A stretch of DNA of 64,000 nucleotides from CAMEON01 sp045128275. Its GTDB lineage: Bacteria; Bacillota; Clostridia; Oscillospirales; CAG-272. The notes under the pieces were generated by a model. That model was not told the DNA's origin. It did no database searches and worked only from the letters and a program-made list of their open reading frames with translations. The position numbers were made by a program, and so were the translations under genes. Every line of letters starts with the position of its first letter. The first letter of the stretch is position 1. The DNA lies in contig JBGVRH010000046.1 of the NCBI GenBank assembly GCA_045128275.1, forward strand, positions 1 through 64,000. The letters are read 5' to 3'. Positions 34,983-43,184 of the stretch are shown here, in pieces.

Positions 34983-36263
34983 TCAGTTCGCGCCCGACTC
35001 GAAGGTGGACGCGGTCTCGATACGAACCATGAAGGCCTCGGTCAGACGAACCGTAACCTTGTCGGCCTTCCAGCCGGCGGTTGCCCGCTGATTGAGGGGA
35101 TCGGAGGTACCGGCAGAACCGAGCTGCTTGACGATATGCTGGAGACCGCCGTTTTCCAGGCTTGTGGTGCCATAGGCGTTATCGCCCAGCACCAGAGTCG
35201 CATATACGTCGCGGCCCTCTGCACCCGCCTCACCGGGATAGATCTCGGTGTTGTCGGCGCAGGTGACGGAAGCAGTAACCGCCTTGGTCGCGTCGGCGTA
35301 CAGCGTCATGGTCGTGGTGGTATTGGCACCAACGTAGTAACGCTGGCCGTTGATGAGCACCCAGCGGCCCACCAGCTCGCCTGCGGCCACGGCACCGCCA
35401 TCGAAGGTGACCGTGCCGGTAGCAGTCATCGCGCCGTTCACCGACAGGTTGCGGACGGTTCCGGCCAGATTCTGGGCGTGGAAGATCTTCGCCTCGGTGG
35501 ACTCCACAAAGCGCGCACCGGCGATCTTGCCGATCTCGCCCTCGTAGATGTCCTTGGGATCCGCATACTGATGGGGATACTTCCACTCGGGATCGCTCGT
35601 CAGATCGTAGGACACGTCGGGATGGATGATGGCCACGAAATCGCCGTTGATCTTCTCGGCGTTCTGGGACTTGAGGAAGCGGACCGCACGGCGGATGCAG
35701 TCCACAGTCAGGTAATGGTTCCCCGAGGCGGAACCGCCAACCAGCAGGAACCGCGCCGAGACCTGACCGGCGGCGTACTGCACGTTGGTACCGCCCGCCA
35801 GAACCTCACGGGAGATGGTGTCCAGCGTGCGGCCGGCCTGAGAGCCCAGAAGCTTGGTGGCCATGACCAGATTGTTGTCCACGGCGGTCATCAGAAGCAG
35901 ATCGGTCAGCTCCACGTAACCGCCATACTGAGCGATGGTAGCCTCGACGGTGCTCATCTTGAGCTGCTGACCGTCGGGGGTCACGCCCTCGGAAAGGGGA
36001 GTGGTCTGCTTGGGCAGAGGATCGTACTTGCGGAACTGGATGGTCTTGCCGCTCCCCTTAGGAATGGAGTGCTGCTGACCGAACTGATCATGGCACAGGT
36101 AGGGCTCGGCGTTGTCGATGAGGTAGTCGCTGTAGTAAGTCCGCATCTCGGCAGACAGACCGTCGCTGTAGGTACCGTTCGCGGGAGCCTCCCCGGCGAA
36201 CATCTGAAGAACCGCGGGGAGCAGGTACAGCTCGGAGCGGTCATAAATCGCATTCTTCTGCAT
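34983..36263 (-). CDS. Major capsid protein, N4-gp56 family, with LQMFA site
   Basis: A 426-residue capsid protein of the N4-gp56 type (HK97-like fold), recognised from the order of conserved blocks: GKTIQFRKYDPLPKQTTPL, then VEATIAQYGGYVELTD, then LGSQAGRTLD. Residues 19-23 read LQMFA followed by GE, matching the motif cut by Prp proteases; removal of the first 23 residues during head maturation is predicted. The Prp homologue is encoded 1.3 kb upstream in the same late region, after scaffold. The ribosome site is AAGGAA at about 10 nt. Confidence 0.88.
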   Translation of the reverse strand: MQKNAIYDRSELYLLPAVLQMFAGEAPANGTYSDGLSAEMRTYYSDYLIDNAEPYLCHDQFGQQHSIPKGSGKTIQFRKYDPLPKQTTPLSEGVTPDGQQLKMSTVEATIAQYGGYVELTDLLLMTAVDNNLVMATKLLGSQAGRTLDTISREVLAGGTNVQYAAGQVSARFLLVGGSASGNHYLTVDCIRRAVRFLKSQNAEKINGDFVAIIHPDVSYDLTSDPEWKYPHQYADPKDIYEGEIGKIAGARFVESTEAKIFHAQNLAGTVRNLSVNGAMTATGTVTFDGGAVAAGELVGRWVLINGQRYYVGANTTTTMTLYADATKAVTASVTCADNTEIYPGEAGAEGRDVYATLVLGDNAYGTTSLENGGLQHIVKQLGSAGTSDPLNQRATAGWKADKVTVRLTEAFMVRIETASTFESGAN

Positions 36264-36315
36264 AAATATTCATTTCCTTTCTGTGATTTTGTGATCGATC
36301 AAGGAAATAAGGGGA

Positions 36316-37449
36316 TTACGAGCGGAAGGTGATCCGCTCGCCTCTGGCAGCCCGTCGGGCCACGTCTGCGCGCTCCTTGCGACTCAGGTTTCCGACGCCC
36401 ACCGAAACCGATACCCCGCCCGTGACCGTAGCCCCATTCTCGGGGGGCCTCATCCCGCGCGCGCGGATATTGGCGACCGCCGCCTCCTCGGCATCGGCGC
36501 GTGCCTTCTGCACCGAACCGTTCAGGATCTCGTCGTGATGGATGGCGGCATAGATGGTACGCAGAGGAAGCGCCTCGATGCGGAGCATGGAGACGAACTG
36601 CGGATTCTTGGACTCCGCCGTAAGGTCGAAGTCGGGGAACTCCTTCCTCAGCTCGGCGATCTCGCTCTCCCGCTTCGCGGCCAGCTGATCCCGCCTCTCC
36701 TCGGTGTTGCGCTTGTCCTGCGCCTCGCGGAGCAGATCATTCTCACGCTTGACCTTGGCGGTCTCCTCGGCCCGTTTGAGCTGTGTCATGTACTGCTCCC
36801 GGGTGAGGCCCTCCGCGTCTGCTTTGGCGTCCCAGAAGGCGGCGTCATCCATCATGGCCTTGACGGTATCCTCTCGGGTCTCGGTACCGTACACAGCGGC
36901 CAGACGGTCGAACAGACTGTCATGCTCCTGATTCTGCCGCATCAGGGTCTCCACGGATCTCTGGAGTCCCTTGTATTCCTTGAATCGAGTGTTGAACACC
37001 TCCTGGAAGAACTCGTCGAACTCGGCCTTGTACTCGCCGCCCTCCGACACCATGTCCCGAAAGAGTGTTCGCTTATCCTTGGGAACCTCCTTTGCGGGGG
37101 GCTCCGCCGTCTCTGCGCCGTTTCCTGCGGCAGGACTTCCATCGGTAGGGTCGTCACCCTCTTCGGCTCCTGCGGCCTGTACGGCGGCTCCACGGCCATC
37201 CTTCCCCGCTCCCGCGTTCCCGTCGGGATGCTTGCCCATCCTCGCCTGACGTCGCCGCTTGCGCTCGGAGTCGTAGACGATGGGCTTGTCCTGCGCGGTC
37301 TCTCCCGCCGTCTCCGCCTGCTGACCGGACACAGGCAGGCCGCCCTCGCCACCGCCGCCGGATGCGCCACCGGGAGCCGCGCCCGCTCCCGATCCCGCGC
37401 CCTCCGCGAACAGCTGAAGGTCAGCCCTCAAAAGAATCAGTCTCGTCAT
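36316..37449 (-). CDS. Capsid scaffolding protein with N-terminal LQLFA site
   Basis: A 377-residue, highly charged, largely coiled-coil protein directly before the capsid gene, as expected for a phage scaffold. The start at 37449 has AAAGGTGG 9 nt upstream. Its first residues, MTRLILLRADLQLFAEG, contain LQLFA at 11-15, like the Prp-cleaved leader of ribosomal protein L27. A Gly/Ala/Pro-rich segment (about residues 15-60) precedes the coiled coils. It opens the operon driven by the promoter at 37516-37544. Confidence 0.78.
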   Translation of the reverse strand: MTRLILLRADLQLFAEGAGSGAGAAPGGASGGGGEGGLPVSGQQAETAGETAQDKPIVYDSERKRRRQARMGKHPDGNAGAGKDGRGAAVQAAGAEEGDDPTDGSPAAGNGAETAEPPAKEVPKDKRTLFRDMVSEGGEYKAEFDEFFQEVFNTRFKEYKGLQRSVETLMRQNQEHDSLFDRLAAVYGTETREDTVKAMMDDAAFWDAKADAEGLTREQYMTQLKRAEETAKVKRENDLLREAQDKRNTEERRDQLAAKRESEIAELRKEFPDFDLTAESKNPQFVSMLRIEALPLRTIYAAIHHDEILNGSVQKARADAEEAAVANIRARGMRPPENGATVTGGVSVSVGVGNLSRKERADVARRAARGERITFRS

Positions 37450-37515
37450 GTGGCTATACCACCTTTCTGCGGTCTTTCCCGCCGTCATGCACCGTCTCTC
37501 CGGCGTGTCGTACCC

Positions 37516-37544
37516 ATTATAAAACAGGCGGGGGAAAAAGTCGC
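37516..37544 (-). promoter_or_regulatory. Late hairpin promoter 2 (scaffold-capsid operon)
   Basis: Minus strand GGGGCGACT with GCGACT at 37539-37544, 17 bp, TATAAT at 37516-37521. Stem CAGGCGGGG / CCCCGCCTG (37525-37533 / 37544-37552) encloses the -35-like element. Confidence 0.6.
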
Positions 37545-37552
37545 CCCGCCTG
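37525..37552 (-). terminator. Hairpin after prp, overlapping the late promoter
   Basis: A 9-bp GC-rich stem followed by TTTTA on the minus strand, 9 bp beyond the prp stop at 37561. It may end the packaging operon while the same DNA starts the capsid operon. Confidence 0.5.
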
Positions 37553-37560
37553 TGATCCTG

Positions 37561-37905
37561 TTATTCGGGGAGCATCAGCTTCCGCCGCTCCCGCTCCACC
37601 CGTACCCGCTCGGGGTAGCTCTCCGCCGCCTGAAGGAGACCGATATAGGCCATCTCAAAGGCCTGCGCCAGATCCCCCCGGGCGGAGATCGTCGCCAAAC
37701 CGCTCCGAAGCACGACGTGGGGCGATACAGCCTGTTCCGCGTTGAGCACATAACCGCCCAGGGCCTGCACGATTCCCGAGACGTAGGCGCAAACCACGTC
37801 CTCACCATAAGGTGCGGCCCCCGCGTGTCCCTGCACGATCAGTTCATATCCATCATAAGCCCCCGTGACAGGATCCCTGAACCGCCGAAGCTTGCACTCG
37901 ATCAT
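37561..37905 (-). CDS. prp: Phage-encoded Prp-type cysteine protease
   Basis: A 114-residue protein of the Prp family (ribosomal-processing cysteine protease). The motif GHAGAAPYGEDVVCAYVS carries the catalytic pair His27 and Cys39, with the 12-residue spacing known from Staphylococcus Prp. Cellular Prp removes the LQFFA-type N-terminal extension of ribosomal protein L27. Here the gene overlaps the portal stop (ATGA) and lies directly before scaffold and capsid, both of which have LQxFA near their N-termini. It is therefore likely the maturation protease of this phage, perhaps also able to act on host L27. Confidence 0.85.
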   Translation of the reverse strand: MIECKLRRFRDPVTGAYDGYELIVQGHAGAAPYGEDVVCAYVSGIVQALGGYVLNAEQAVSPHVVLRSGLATISARGDLAQAFEMAYIGLLQAAESYPERVRVERERRKLMLPE

Positions 37906-39884
37906 ACCGCACCTCCCGGCTTGGAGGCCTGCGCCGCCCGCTCAACGGGACTCCGCTCGGTGACGGCTCTCCCGCCCTCCACAGCCTGCTCCACGGGCGA
38001 GGAGGCCGCTTGGGTGACGGTTGCCACCACACCCTCCCCAACGCCCTGAGAAGCCAGCAGAGCGGCGAATTCGGACAGGTCTGCCGTAGGAGCCAACCGA
38101 CGAAGCATGGACGCAGACAGTACGGCCAGCTTGCTCAACTGATTCTGAAGGGTCTGCCCATTCTGCACGTACTCCCGCACCTGCTCGATGCCGGGGAAGT
38201 CCATACCCTTGAGCATCCCCAGCACGCCCTGGGCGCGGGACGGCTCGAAGACACCCATCTTGTAGAGCTCCTTCATCAGCTCATTTTGGCTGAGCTGATT
38301 CCAGGGCGACTGCTTGGCCGCCTTGACCCTGAGATCCATCTCCACACGGCGGTACAGCTTTTCCCCGTCGGCACTCACGCCGATCTCGCGGTCGGCAAGA
38401 CCCTTGTTGGTGTAGGGGATGTAGGAGACCTTGTTGTCCGCACCCTCGATGCGGAAGGAGCGGCGGTCGGTATAGAACTGACGGATCAGCTCCACCACCT
38501 GCACCATGAGCCGCTCGTAGGAGTCGTAGTACGCGCCGATCCACGCGCGGGATACCTTGTTTCCCGCCTCGTTGAGGATGGCCAGAGCCGCCGCCGCTGT
38601 CACACCGCCCGAGGTAGATCCCTGCGAAACGTCTCGGTTGGACAGGGACTCTTTCATTTCAGTCACCTTGTCGGACTTGGCACTGAACACCTCGGAAGGG
38701 ATCGGCGACATGGTGGCTTGACGAAGCTTCTCCTCGTCAATGTCCCCCTCCACCTCTACGATCTCCGTCTCGTCATCCTCAAAGTCCGCAAGATTAATAC
38801 CCAAGGACTTCTTGGCATACCATTTGCGGCGGGTCGCCTTGTTGACGTACCGCAGGATGCTGTTGTCCATGCGGTCGATGTACTCCTGCGCCCCACGCCC
38901 GAGGAAGATCAGACCATAGCCCGCGCAGGTGCCCTCCTGGGGCACGACACGGGCGATCTGTACGGGATACTCCCCGTGATCGTACCAGCCCCGCTCGGCA
39001 TACTCGAGCAGGTTCTCGGAGGCGAACAGCACCACGTCGTCCGTGTACTTGACGTAATGGAGAACTACCCGACCGCTCGGCAACGTGCGCTTGTAGTACC
39101 AGTCCACCACGAGGGCCTTGTCCGCGCTCCCGTCCGCCGTCTCACTGGCCGACAGATACCCGGCGTTGATCGGAGGGGTACGACCGCTGTCTCCACGCGC
39201 CGCACCCTCGGGGTGCTTCTCGCGGTACTGCGGGTATCTTTCCCGTAGAATATCCCGATCCACCGCCGACAGAATGAACAGATTCCGCGACTCCTGAATG
39301 TCGGTAACGGTCATGTCCCAGAACAGATTGAGCACGTCGATCTTGGTGATGGAAATATCCCCGATCCCGCGCTCACGGGTGGGATTCCAGAAGGCACCGA
39401 AGGCCGCGATACCGTGCTTCAGACCGTACCAGGCATTAAGACTATAGGTCTCTCGGAAATGTGCCCGATCCAGCACCACGGGAAGGATGGAGGTCAAGGC
39501 CTCTGCCTCGGGCTCATCGTCCTGCTCCCGCGGGAAGCAGGCCACCGTGGGCATATTGTCCATCATGTCCGCCTGCTTGTTGATGACCGAGGAGGTCAGC
39601 CACCCGCCCACAGGCGTGGGCAGAGGTGCGAGCTTCTTATCAGCCGCGGCCTTGGCGACCGCCTGGGCGTCCTGCTCCTTATATTGCTCCATGAGGAAGA
39701 TGATCTCCTCGTCCTTGATGCGCTTGTCCAGAGCGGCCTTGCCCTGGCGATACGCCTCCAGGATCTCACCGGCGCGCCTGATCTCCTCCACACCAATGGG
39801 GGGCCGCACCTCCTCGGGCGGTGTCTCGGCCTCCGCGCCGATCATAGTACCCGCCTGCTCGGCGGGCAGAATCAAATCGTCCAT
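37902..39884 (-). CDS. Portal protein (podovirus-like)
   Basis: A 660-residue portal protein placed between terminase and protease/scaffold. The segment near residues 95-130 (WLTSSVINKQADMMDNMPT) and the following LDRAHFRETYSLNAWYGLK resemble P22-like portals, and the length is in their range. It forms the dodecameric DNA channel at one capsid vertex. AAGGAGG precedes the ATG. The C-terminal ~70 residues are Ala/Val/Glu-rich and probably flexible. Confidence 0.8.
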   Translation of the reverse strand: MDDLILPAEQAGTMIGAEAETPPEEVRPPIGVEEIRRAGEILEAYRQGKAALDKRIKDEEIIFLMEQYKEQDAQAVAKAAADKKLAPLPTPVGGWLTSSVINKQADMMDNMPTVACFPREQDDEPEAEALTSILPVVLDRAHFRETYSLNAWYGLKHGIAAFGAFWNPTRERGIGDISITKIDVLNLFWDMTVTDIQESRNLFILSAVDRDILRERYPQYREKHPEGAARGDSGRTPPINAGYLSASETADGSADKALVVDWYYKRTLPSGRVVLHYVKYTDDVVLFASENLLEYAERGWYDHGEYPVQIARVVPQEGTCAGYGLIFLGRGAQEYIDRMDNSILRYVNKATRRKWYAKKSLGINLADFEDDETEIVEVEGDIDEEKLRQATMSPIPSEVFSAKSDKVTEMKESLSNRDVSQGSTSGGVTAAAALAILNEAGNKVSRAWIGAYYDSYERLMVQVVELIRQFYTDRRSFRIEGADNKVSYIPYTNKGLADREIGVSADGEKLYRRVEMDLRVKAAKQSPWNQLSQNELMKELYKMGVFEPSRAQGVLGMLKGMDFPGIEQVREYVQNGQTLQNQLSKLAVLSASMLRRLAPTADLSEFAALLASQGVGEGVVATVTQAASSPVEQAVEGGRAVTERSPVERAAQASKPGGAV

Positions 39885-39896
39885 GTGACGACCTCC

Positions 39897-41351
39897 TTAT
39901 CTGTATTGAGTGCGCCGCGCGTAGGGATTCCGCTGATCCAGAGGATCCCGCAGATCCAGCGGATGGGGCACCTCCACCACAGGCGGCGCGCAAGGGTTCT
40001 CCATGCACACGTAGCGGCACTCATCGTAAATGTGATCCTCTCCGTCGGTGTCCACGTCCTCCACGTCCACCTGACTGTACACCAGAGCGGGAACCGTGCG
40101 GATGAAGTGCCGGCAGGTGGAGAAGACGTAGAGCATGGGGATCCCCTGACTGTCGAAGGCCAGGCGGTTGTGGAGCTGCTGCTTTCCCGCGATACGGGTG
40201 TTGTCGGCCTTATCCCAGTAAACCCCTTCCTTCTCCATAAGCTCGGCAATGGAGTCTCCGCCGTTGCGCTGATGGATCGCGGGATCCGCGATACCGTGGA
40301 TACGCCGCCCCTTGAGGTTGGGATCCTCCGCCTCAACGCGGCGGATCTCCTGCGCCACCCGGGGCGCGTTCCAGCATACCCCCGTATTGGGTACGGGCTG
40401 ACCGTTATCGTCGGCCTTGCACCCGTACAGTTCGCGGATACGGTACATCCGCCCGTCGTGATCCACCGCGTACCATCCCACCGAGAAGGGACGGGTGTAG
40501 CCCCAGTCGAAGCCCCGCCAGATCGACCACGAGGCGGGGATGCGGAAGGGTTCGATCACGTGGGTACCGACGCGATCCCCGTAATGCTCGGAATCGTTGC
40601 GCCACTCGGTGAATACCTGGCCCGAGAAGCTGTCCCAATCCCCGTACAGCAGAGCCTTGCGCTCAGCCTCGGGGAGTCCCGCCAGCTTGGTCAGATAATC
40701 GGGATCGTGGCGAAGCAGAGCGGGATTATCGAATACCGAGGACGGCACGAATATGCGGGACTTGCGCCGTAGCTCCTCATGCCCGTCGGGGAACCGCACC
40801 TTAACCGTGTCCCAAATGGTCTGCATGGGCACGGCGGGCGTGATGAACCGATCCTTGACCCAACCGTGGCCGATCCCGCCAGGATTGGCGGTGGAGCGGA
40901 TGTAGCACCGAGTCCCGGGCCCGTTGGCTCGGTTACGGGAAAAAAGGTAGCTGTACTCCTCGTAAGTGAACTGGGTCAGCTCGTCGAAGGCGATAAAGTC
41001 GTAGGCTTTGCCCTGGTAGTTGAGCTTGTCCTTGGCGTGCTGGAGGTTGCCGAACACGATCTTCGCCCCAGACGGGAATCGCCACGTGTGCGACGTTGCG
41101 TTATATCTCGCCTTGGGAAAGATCCTGGGGTAGTATCCCAGCGTCTTTTCCACCAGCTCCGAGAGTTGCGGATAGGTCTTACGAAGGATCAACGCCTTAT
41201 AATGCGGGATATGTACCTGCCGCAGAGCCTCCATCACCAGCGCGTCAGACTTCCCGCCACCGGCCGCGCCGCCATACAAAGCCTCATCCTCGGGGCGCGC
41301 CATAAACGCCTCCTGACGGGGCTGTGGCGTCCATACCACCCGACGACTCAC
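39897..41351 (-). CDS. Terminase large subunit
   Basis: A 484-residue packaging motor. Walker A YGGAAGGGKSDA lies at residues 26-37 and Walker B FIAFDELTQ near 120. The C-terminal RNase H-like nuclease starts at RGFDWGYTRPF (near 285), with a second acidic site at HGIADPAI. It cuts concatemeric DNA and drives it into the prohead through the portal. The start codon is GTG at 41351 with GGGAGG 6 nt upstream; it overlaps the previous stop by 4 nt (GTGA). Confidence 0.93.
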   Translation of the reverse strand: MSRRVVWTPQPRQEAFMARPEDEALYGGAAGGGKSDALVMEALRQVHIPHYKALILRKTYPQLSELVEKTLGYYPRIFPKARYNATSHTWRFPSGAKIVFGNLQHAKDKLNYQGKAYDFIAFDELTQFTYEEYSYLFSRNRANGPGTRCYIRSTANPGGIGHGWVKDRFITPAVPMQTIWDTVKVRFPDGHEELRRKSRIFVPSSVFDNPALLRHDPDYLTKLAGLPEAERKALLYGDWDSFSGQVFTEWRNDSEHYGDRVGTHVIEPFRIPASWSIWRGFDWGYTRPFSVGWYAVDHDGRMYRIRELYGCKADDNGQPVPNTGVCWNAPRVAQEIRRVEAEDPNLKGRRIHGIADPAIHQRNGGDSIAELMEKEGVYWDKADNTRIAGKQQLHNRLAFDSQGIPMLYVFSTCRHFIRTVPALVYSQVDVEDVDTDGEDHIYDECRYVCMENPCAPPVVEVPHPLDLRDPLDQRNPYARRTQYR

Positions 41352-41599
41352 GGCTTGCCTCCCGTCTCATATCTGCGCTCATAGTAGCCGTCCAAGGCCT
41401 GCTTGAGGGGGCAGTCATTATAGCCGGTGGGATGAGCGCAGAAACGGTATACGATGTCCCGCCGCGCCTGCCTGTCCGGGAAGCGGAGGCGCGCGCCCTC
41501 GCAGTTGACTATGCCGTTCCCTCGATCGCGCTGGAAGTAGGGGCACATCCCCTCGTGTCCCGCGTTGAGATCTTCTCGCTCGGGCCTCTCCTTACTCAT
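41348..41599 (-). CDS. Small Cys-rich zinc-binding protein (paralogue 1)
   Basis: An 83-residue protein with spaced cysteines in MCPYF, VNCEGARLRF, RFCAHPT and NDCPL, probably binding one zinc. It is clearly related to the protein at 42534-42761 and flanks the terminase genes on the opposite side. Start at 41599 (MSKERPERED) has GGAGGAG 4-5 nt upstream; it overlaps the preceding gene by 8 bp and the terminase by 4 bp. Function unknown; a packaging or nuclease cofactor is conceivable. Confidence 0.65.
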   Translation of the reverse strand: MSKERPEREDLNAGHEGMCPYFQRDRGNGIVNCEGARLRFPDRQARRDIVYRFCAHPTGYNDCPLKQALDGYYERRYETGGKP

Positions 41600-41900
41600 G
41601 ACTCTCCTCCTCAGAGGGCGCAGGATCGCCCACAGAGCCCTCCACAGGCTCACAGGGACGGCGGGCGATAGCGATCACATACTCGTCCCCCTCGCGGGTC
41701 ACGGTGCAGGAGAAGCCCTCCAGAGCCTTGCTGATGTCATCAACCTTGACCCGCAGGGTATCGGTGCCCACCAAGCCCAGCAGATAGCCCAGCCAGGCGT
41801 CATACAGCTTCTTGGTCTCCTCAAAGGCTGTCAGCGATACGCCCAGCACCTTACGCCGCGGCTCCCTCGCCGTCTTGCTCTTATCCGGTCTCTTACTCAT
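41592..41900 (-). CDS. Hypothetical protein in packaging operon
   Basis: A 102-residue protein with a basic N-terminus (MSKRPDKSKTAREPRRK), a central helical part and an acidic tail. GGAGG lies before the ATG. No family recognised. It sits between the terminase subunits. Confidence 0.55.
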   Translation of the reverse strand: MSKRPDKSKTAREPRRKVLGVSLTAFEETKKLYDAWLGYLLGLVGTDTLRVKVDDISKALEGFSCTVTREGDEYVIAIARRPCEPVEGSVGDPAPSEEESHE

Positions 41901-41946
41901 GGTTTATACCTCCTGTATTGTGTGTACGGTCGCTCATCCGCGCCGC

Positions 41947-42402
41947 TCATGTATCGGTCTCGTCTTCCTCGGGCGGGATCACGGGATCCAGCACCGCTCC
42001 CAGCTCCACCACGCCGGTCATGCTCTCGTCCTCATCGGGATCACGGCTGTACTTGGGATCGTAAGCCCCGGGCTCGGCCAGCTCGGTGAGAGCCTTGAAA
42101 GCCCGCGCGTCGCCGCCAATAGCCGCCTCGATCTGCCCGCCGATCATGGCCTCAACCATTTTGCACTTCTTCCGCTTGCCGTCCTTCCCGGCGGGCTTCA
42201 CGATCCCCAAGGCCTCCATGCGATTCAGAATCTCCTCGTCATTCACGTTGCGGTCAAGGAGATCCCGTGCGATCTCCCGGAGTGCCTTTTTCGCCCTCCG
42301 CGACTGTCCCGAGGCCTTGCCCCCGGCGCGCCCCATTTCTCGGGCTTCCTCCCCGCTTCGGAAGGGCGGCGCGAGATTCTGTGGTTTTTTCCCTCCGGGC
42401 AT
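41947..42402 (-). CDS. Putative terminase small subunit
   Basis: A 151-residue protein with RSGEEAREMGRAGGKASG followed by a basic helical stretch, a signature I associate with proteins next to terminases in clostridial phages, and a helical C-terminal half with an acidic tail. The ATG at 42402 is chosen because AAGGAGG lies 9 nt upstream; the GTG/ATG at 42411/42408 are too close to it. First gene of the packaging operon behind the promoter at 42438-42467. It would recognise the packaging start site. Confidence 0.65.
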   Translation of the reverse strand: MPGGKKPQNLAPPFRSGEEAREMGRAGGKASGQSRRAKKALREIARDLLDRNVNDEEILNRMEALGIVKPAGKDGKRKKCKMVEAMIGGQIEAAIGGDARAFKALTELAEPGAYDPKYSRDPDEDESMTGVVELGAVLDPVIPPEEDETDT

Positions 42403-42437
42403 CTCCATCACCCTCCTTTCCCGCGGTCTCTGCGGCC

Positions 42438-42467
42438 ATTATAGCACGAAAGGAGGAGCCGTGTCGC
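42438..42467 (-). promoter_or_regulatory. Late hairpin promoter 1 (packaging operon)
   Basis: Minus strand GGGGCGACA with GCGACA at 42462-42467, 18 bp, TGCTATAAT with TATAAT at 42438-42443 (extended -10). A short GGAGG/CCTCC dyad brackets the -35-like element. Confidence 0.6.
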
Positions 42468-42485
42468 CCCTCCGAAAAGCTGAAA

Positions 42486-42527
42486 GACCCGTACCGGATC
42501 GGTGACGTCACCAACACGGTACGGGTC
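42486..42527 (-). terminator. Hairpin between early/middle and late regions
   Basis: Perfect 10-bp arms GACCCGTACC / GGTACGGGTC with an inner 12-bp palindrome GGTGACGTCACC. It follows the stop at 42534, with CTTTC after the stem. The T-run is weak, so it could instead be a regulatory structure. Confidence 0.5.
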
Positions 42528-42533
42528 AAATCA

Positions 42534-42761
42534 TTACTTCCCTGCCCGTTCCTCCTCGTGCTTGCGGTCATAGTACGCCTGCAAGGCTCGATAAAAGGGG
42601 CAGAGCTTATAGTTTTCGGGATGGCCGCAGTACGGGAACACGATACCGCGCCTCACCTGCTTGTCGGGGAACCGAAGCTCCCCGATCTCGCACTCCATCC
42701 GATCCAGAGGGCCCTCGTGCGGCTCTCCGATGAAGAACGGACACATGAACTTTTTCGCCAC
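42534..42761 (-). CDS. Small Cys-rich zinc-binding protein (paralogue 2)
   Basis: A 75-residue protein with MCPFF, MECEIGELRF, PYCGHPE and KLCPFYRAL, matching the spacing of the paralogue at 41348-41599. The start is a GTG at 42761 with GGGGGGATC upstream. It is the last gene of the early/middle run, before the hairpin at 42486-42527. Duplication of the family on either side of the terminase genes hints at related roles. Confidence 0.65.
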   Translation of the reverse strand: MAKKFMCPFFIGEPHEGPLDRMECEIGELRFPDKQVRRGIVFPYCGHPENYKLCPFYRALQAYYDRKHEEERAGK

Positions 42762-42776
42762 ACGATCCCCCCTTTG

Positions 42777-43184
42777 TCAGATCAGCTGATACTTGGCGGC
42801 CTCCCACTCCTCGCGGCTCATGATGTAGACCACCGCACCGCTCTCGTCGCCATCCACGACCTTGTGGTGCACCTGATCCACCCAACGACGGGTATCGTTG
42901 GGCAGGATCTTATGCACCACCAGGGCATCCAGGATAAACTTGACCGAGGATTGCACGTTGTCCACGTCCCGCTTGCGGTTGGCCTCGTGCCACTCGATGA
43001 AAACCACGTTTCCCTCGGTAGCGATGGGGGCTAACAGCTTCTTGGAGCGGGATACCCGTATGTACTGGCCGATGATGTCCTGTACCTCCCGCTTCAGGCG
43101 GTTCCCTTCGTGCTTGTCACGGCGGTTCTCATCGATAACGTCATTCAGAGAGGGGAGACGGTGACGGATTATGAGGCGGTTCAT
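42777..43184 (-). CDS. RusA-like Holliday junction resolvase
   Basis: A 135-residue RusA-family endonuclease. The signature is RDVDNVQSSVKFILDAL, in which paired aspartates coordinate Mg2+, following an N-terminal LPSLNDVIDENRRDKH. It resolves branched replication and recombination intermediates before packaging. It overlaps the upstream gene by 4 nt (ATGA) and is probably translated by coupling. Confidence 0.85.
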   Translation of the reverse strand: MNRLIIRHRLPSLNDVIDENRRDKHEGNRLKREVQDIIGQYIRVSRSKKLLAPIATEGNVVFIEWHEANRKRDVDNVQSSVKFILDALVVHKILPNDTRRWVDQVHHKVVDGDESGAVVYIMSREEWEAAKYQLI

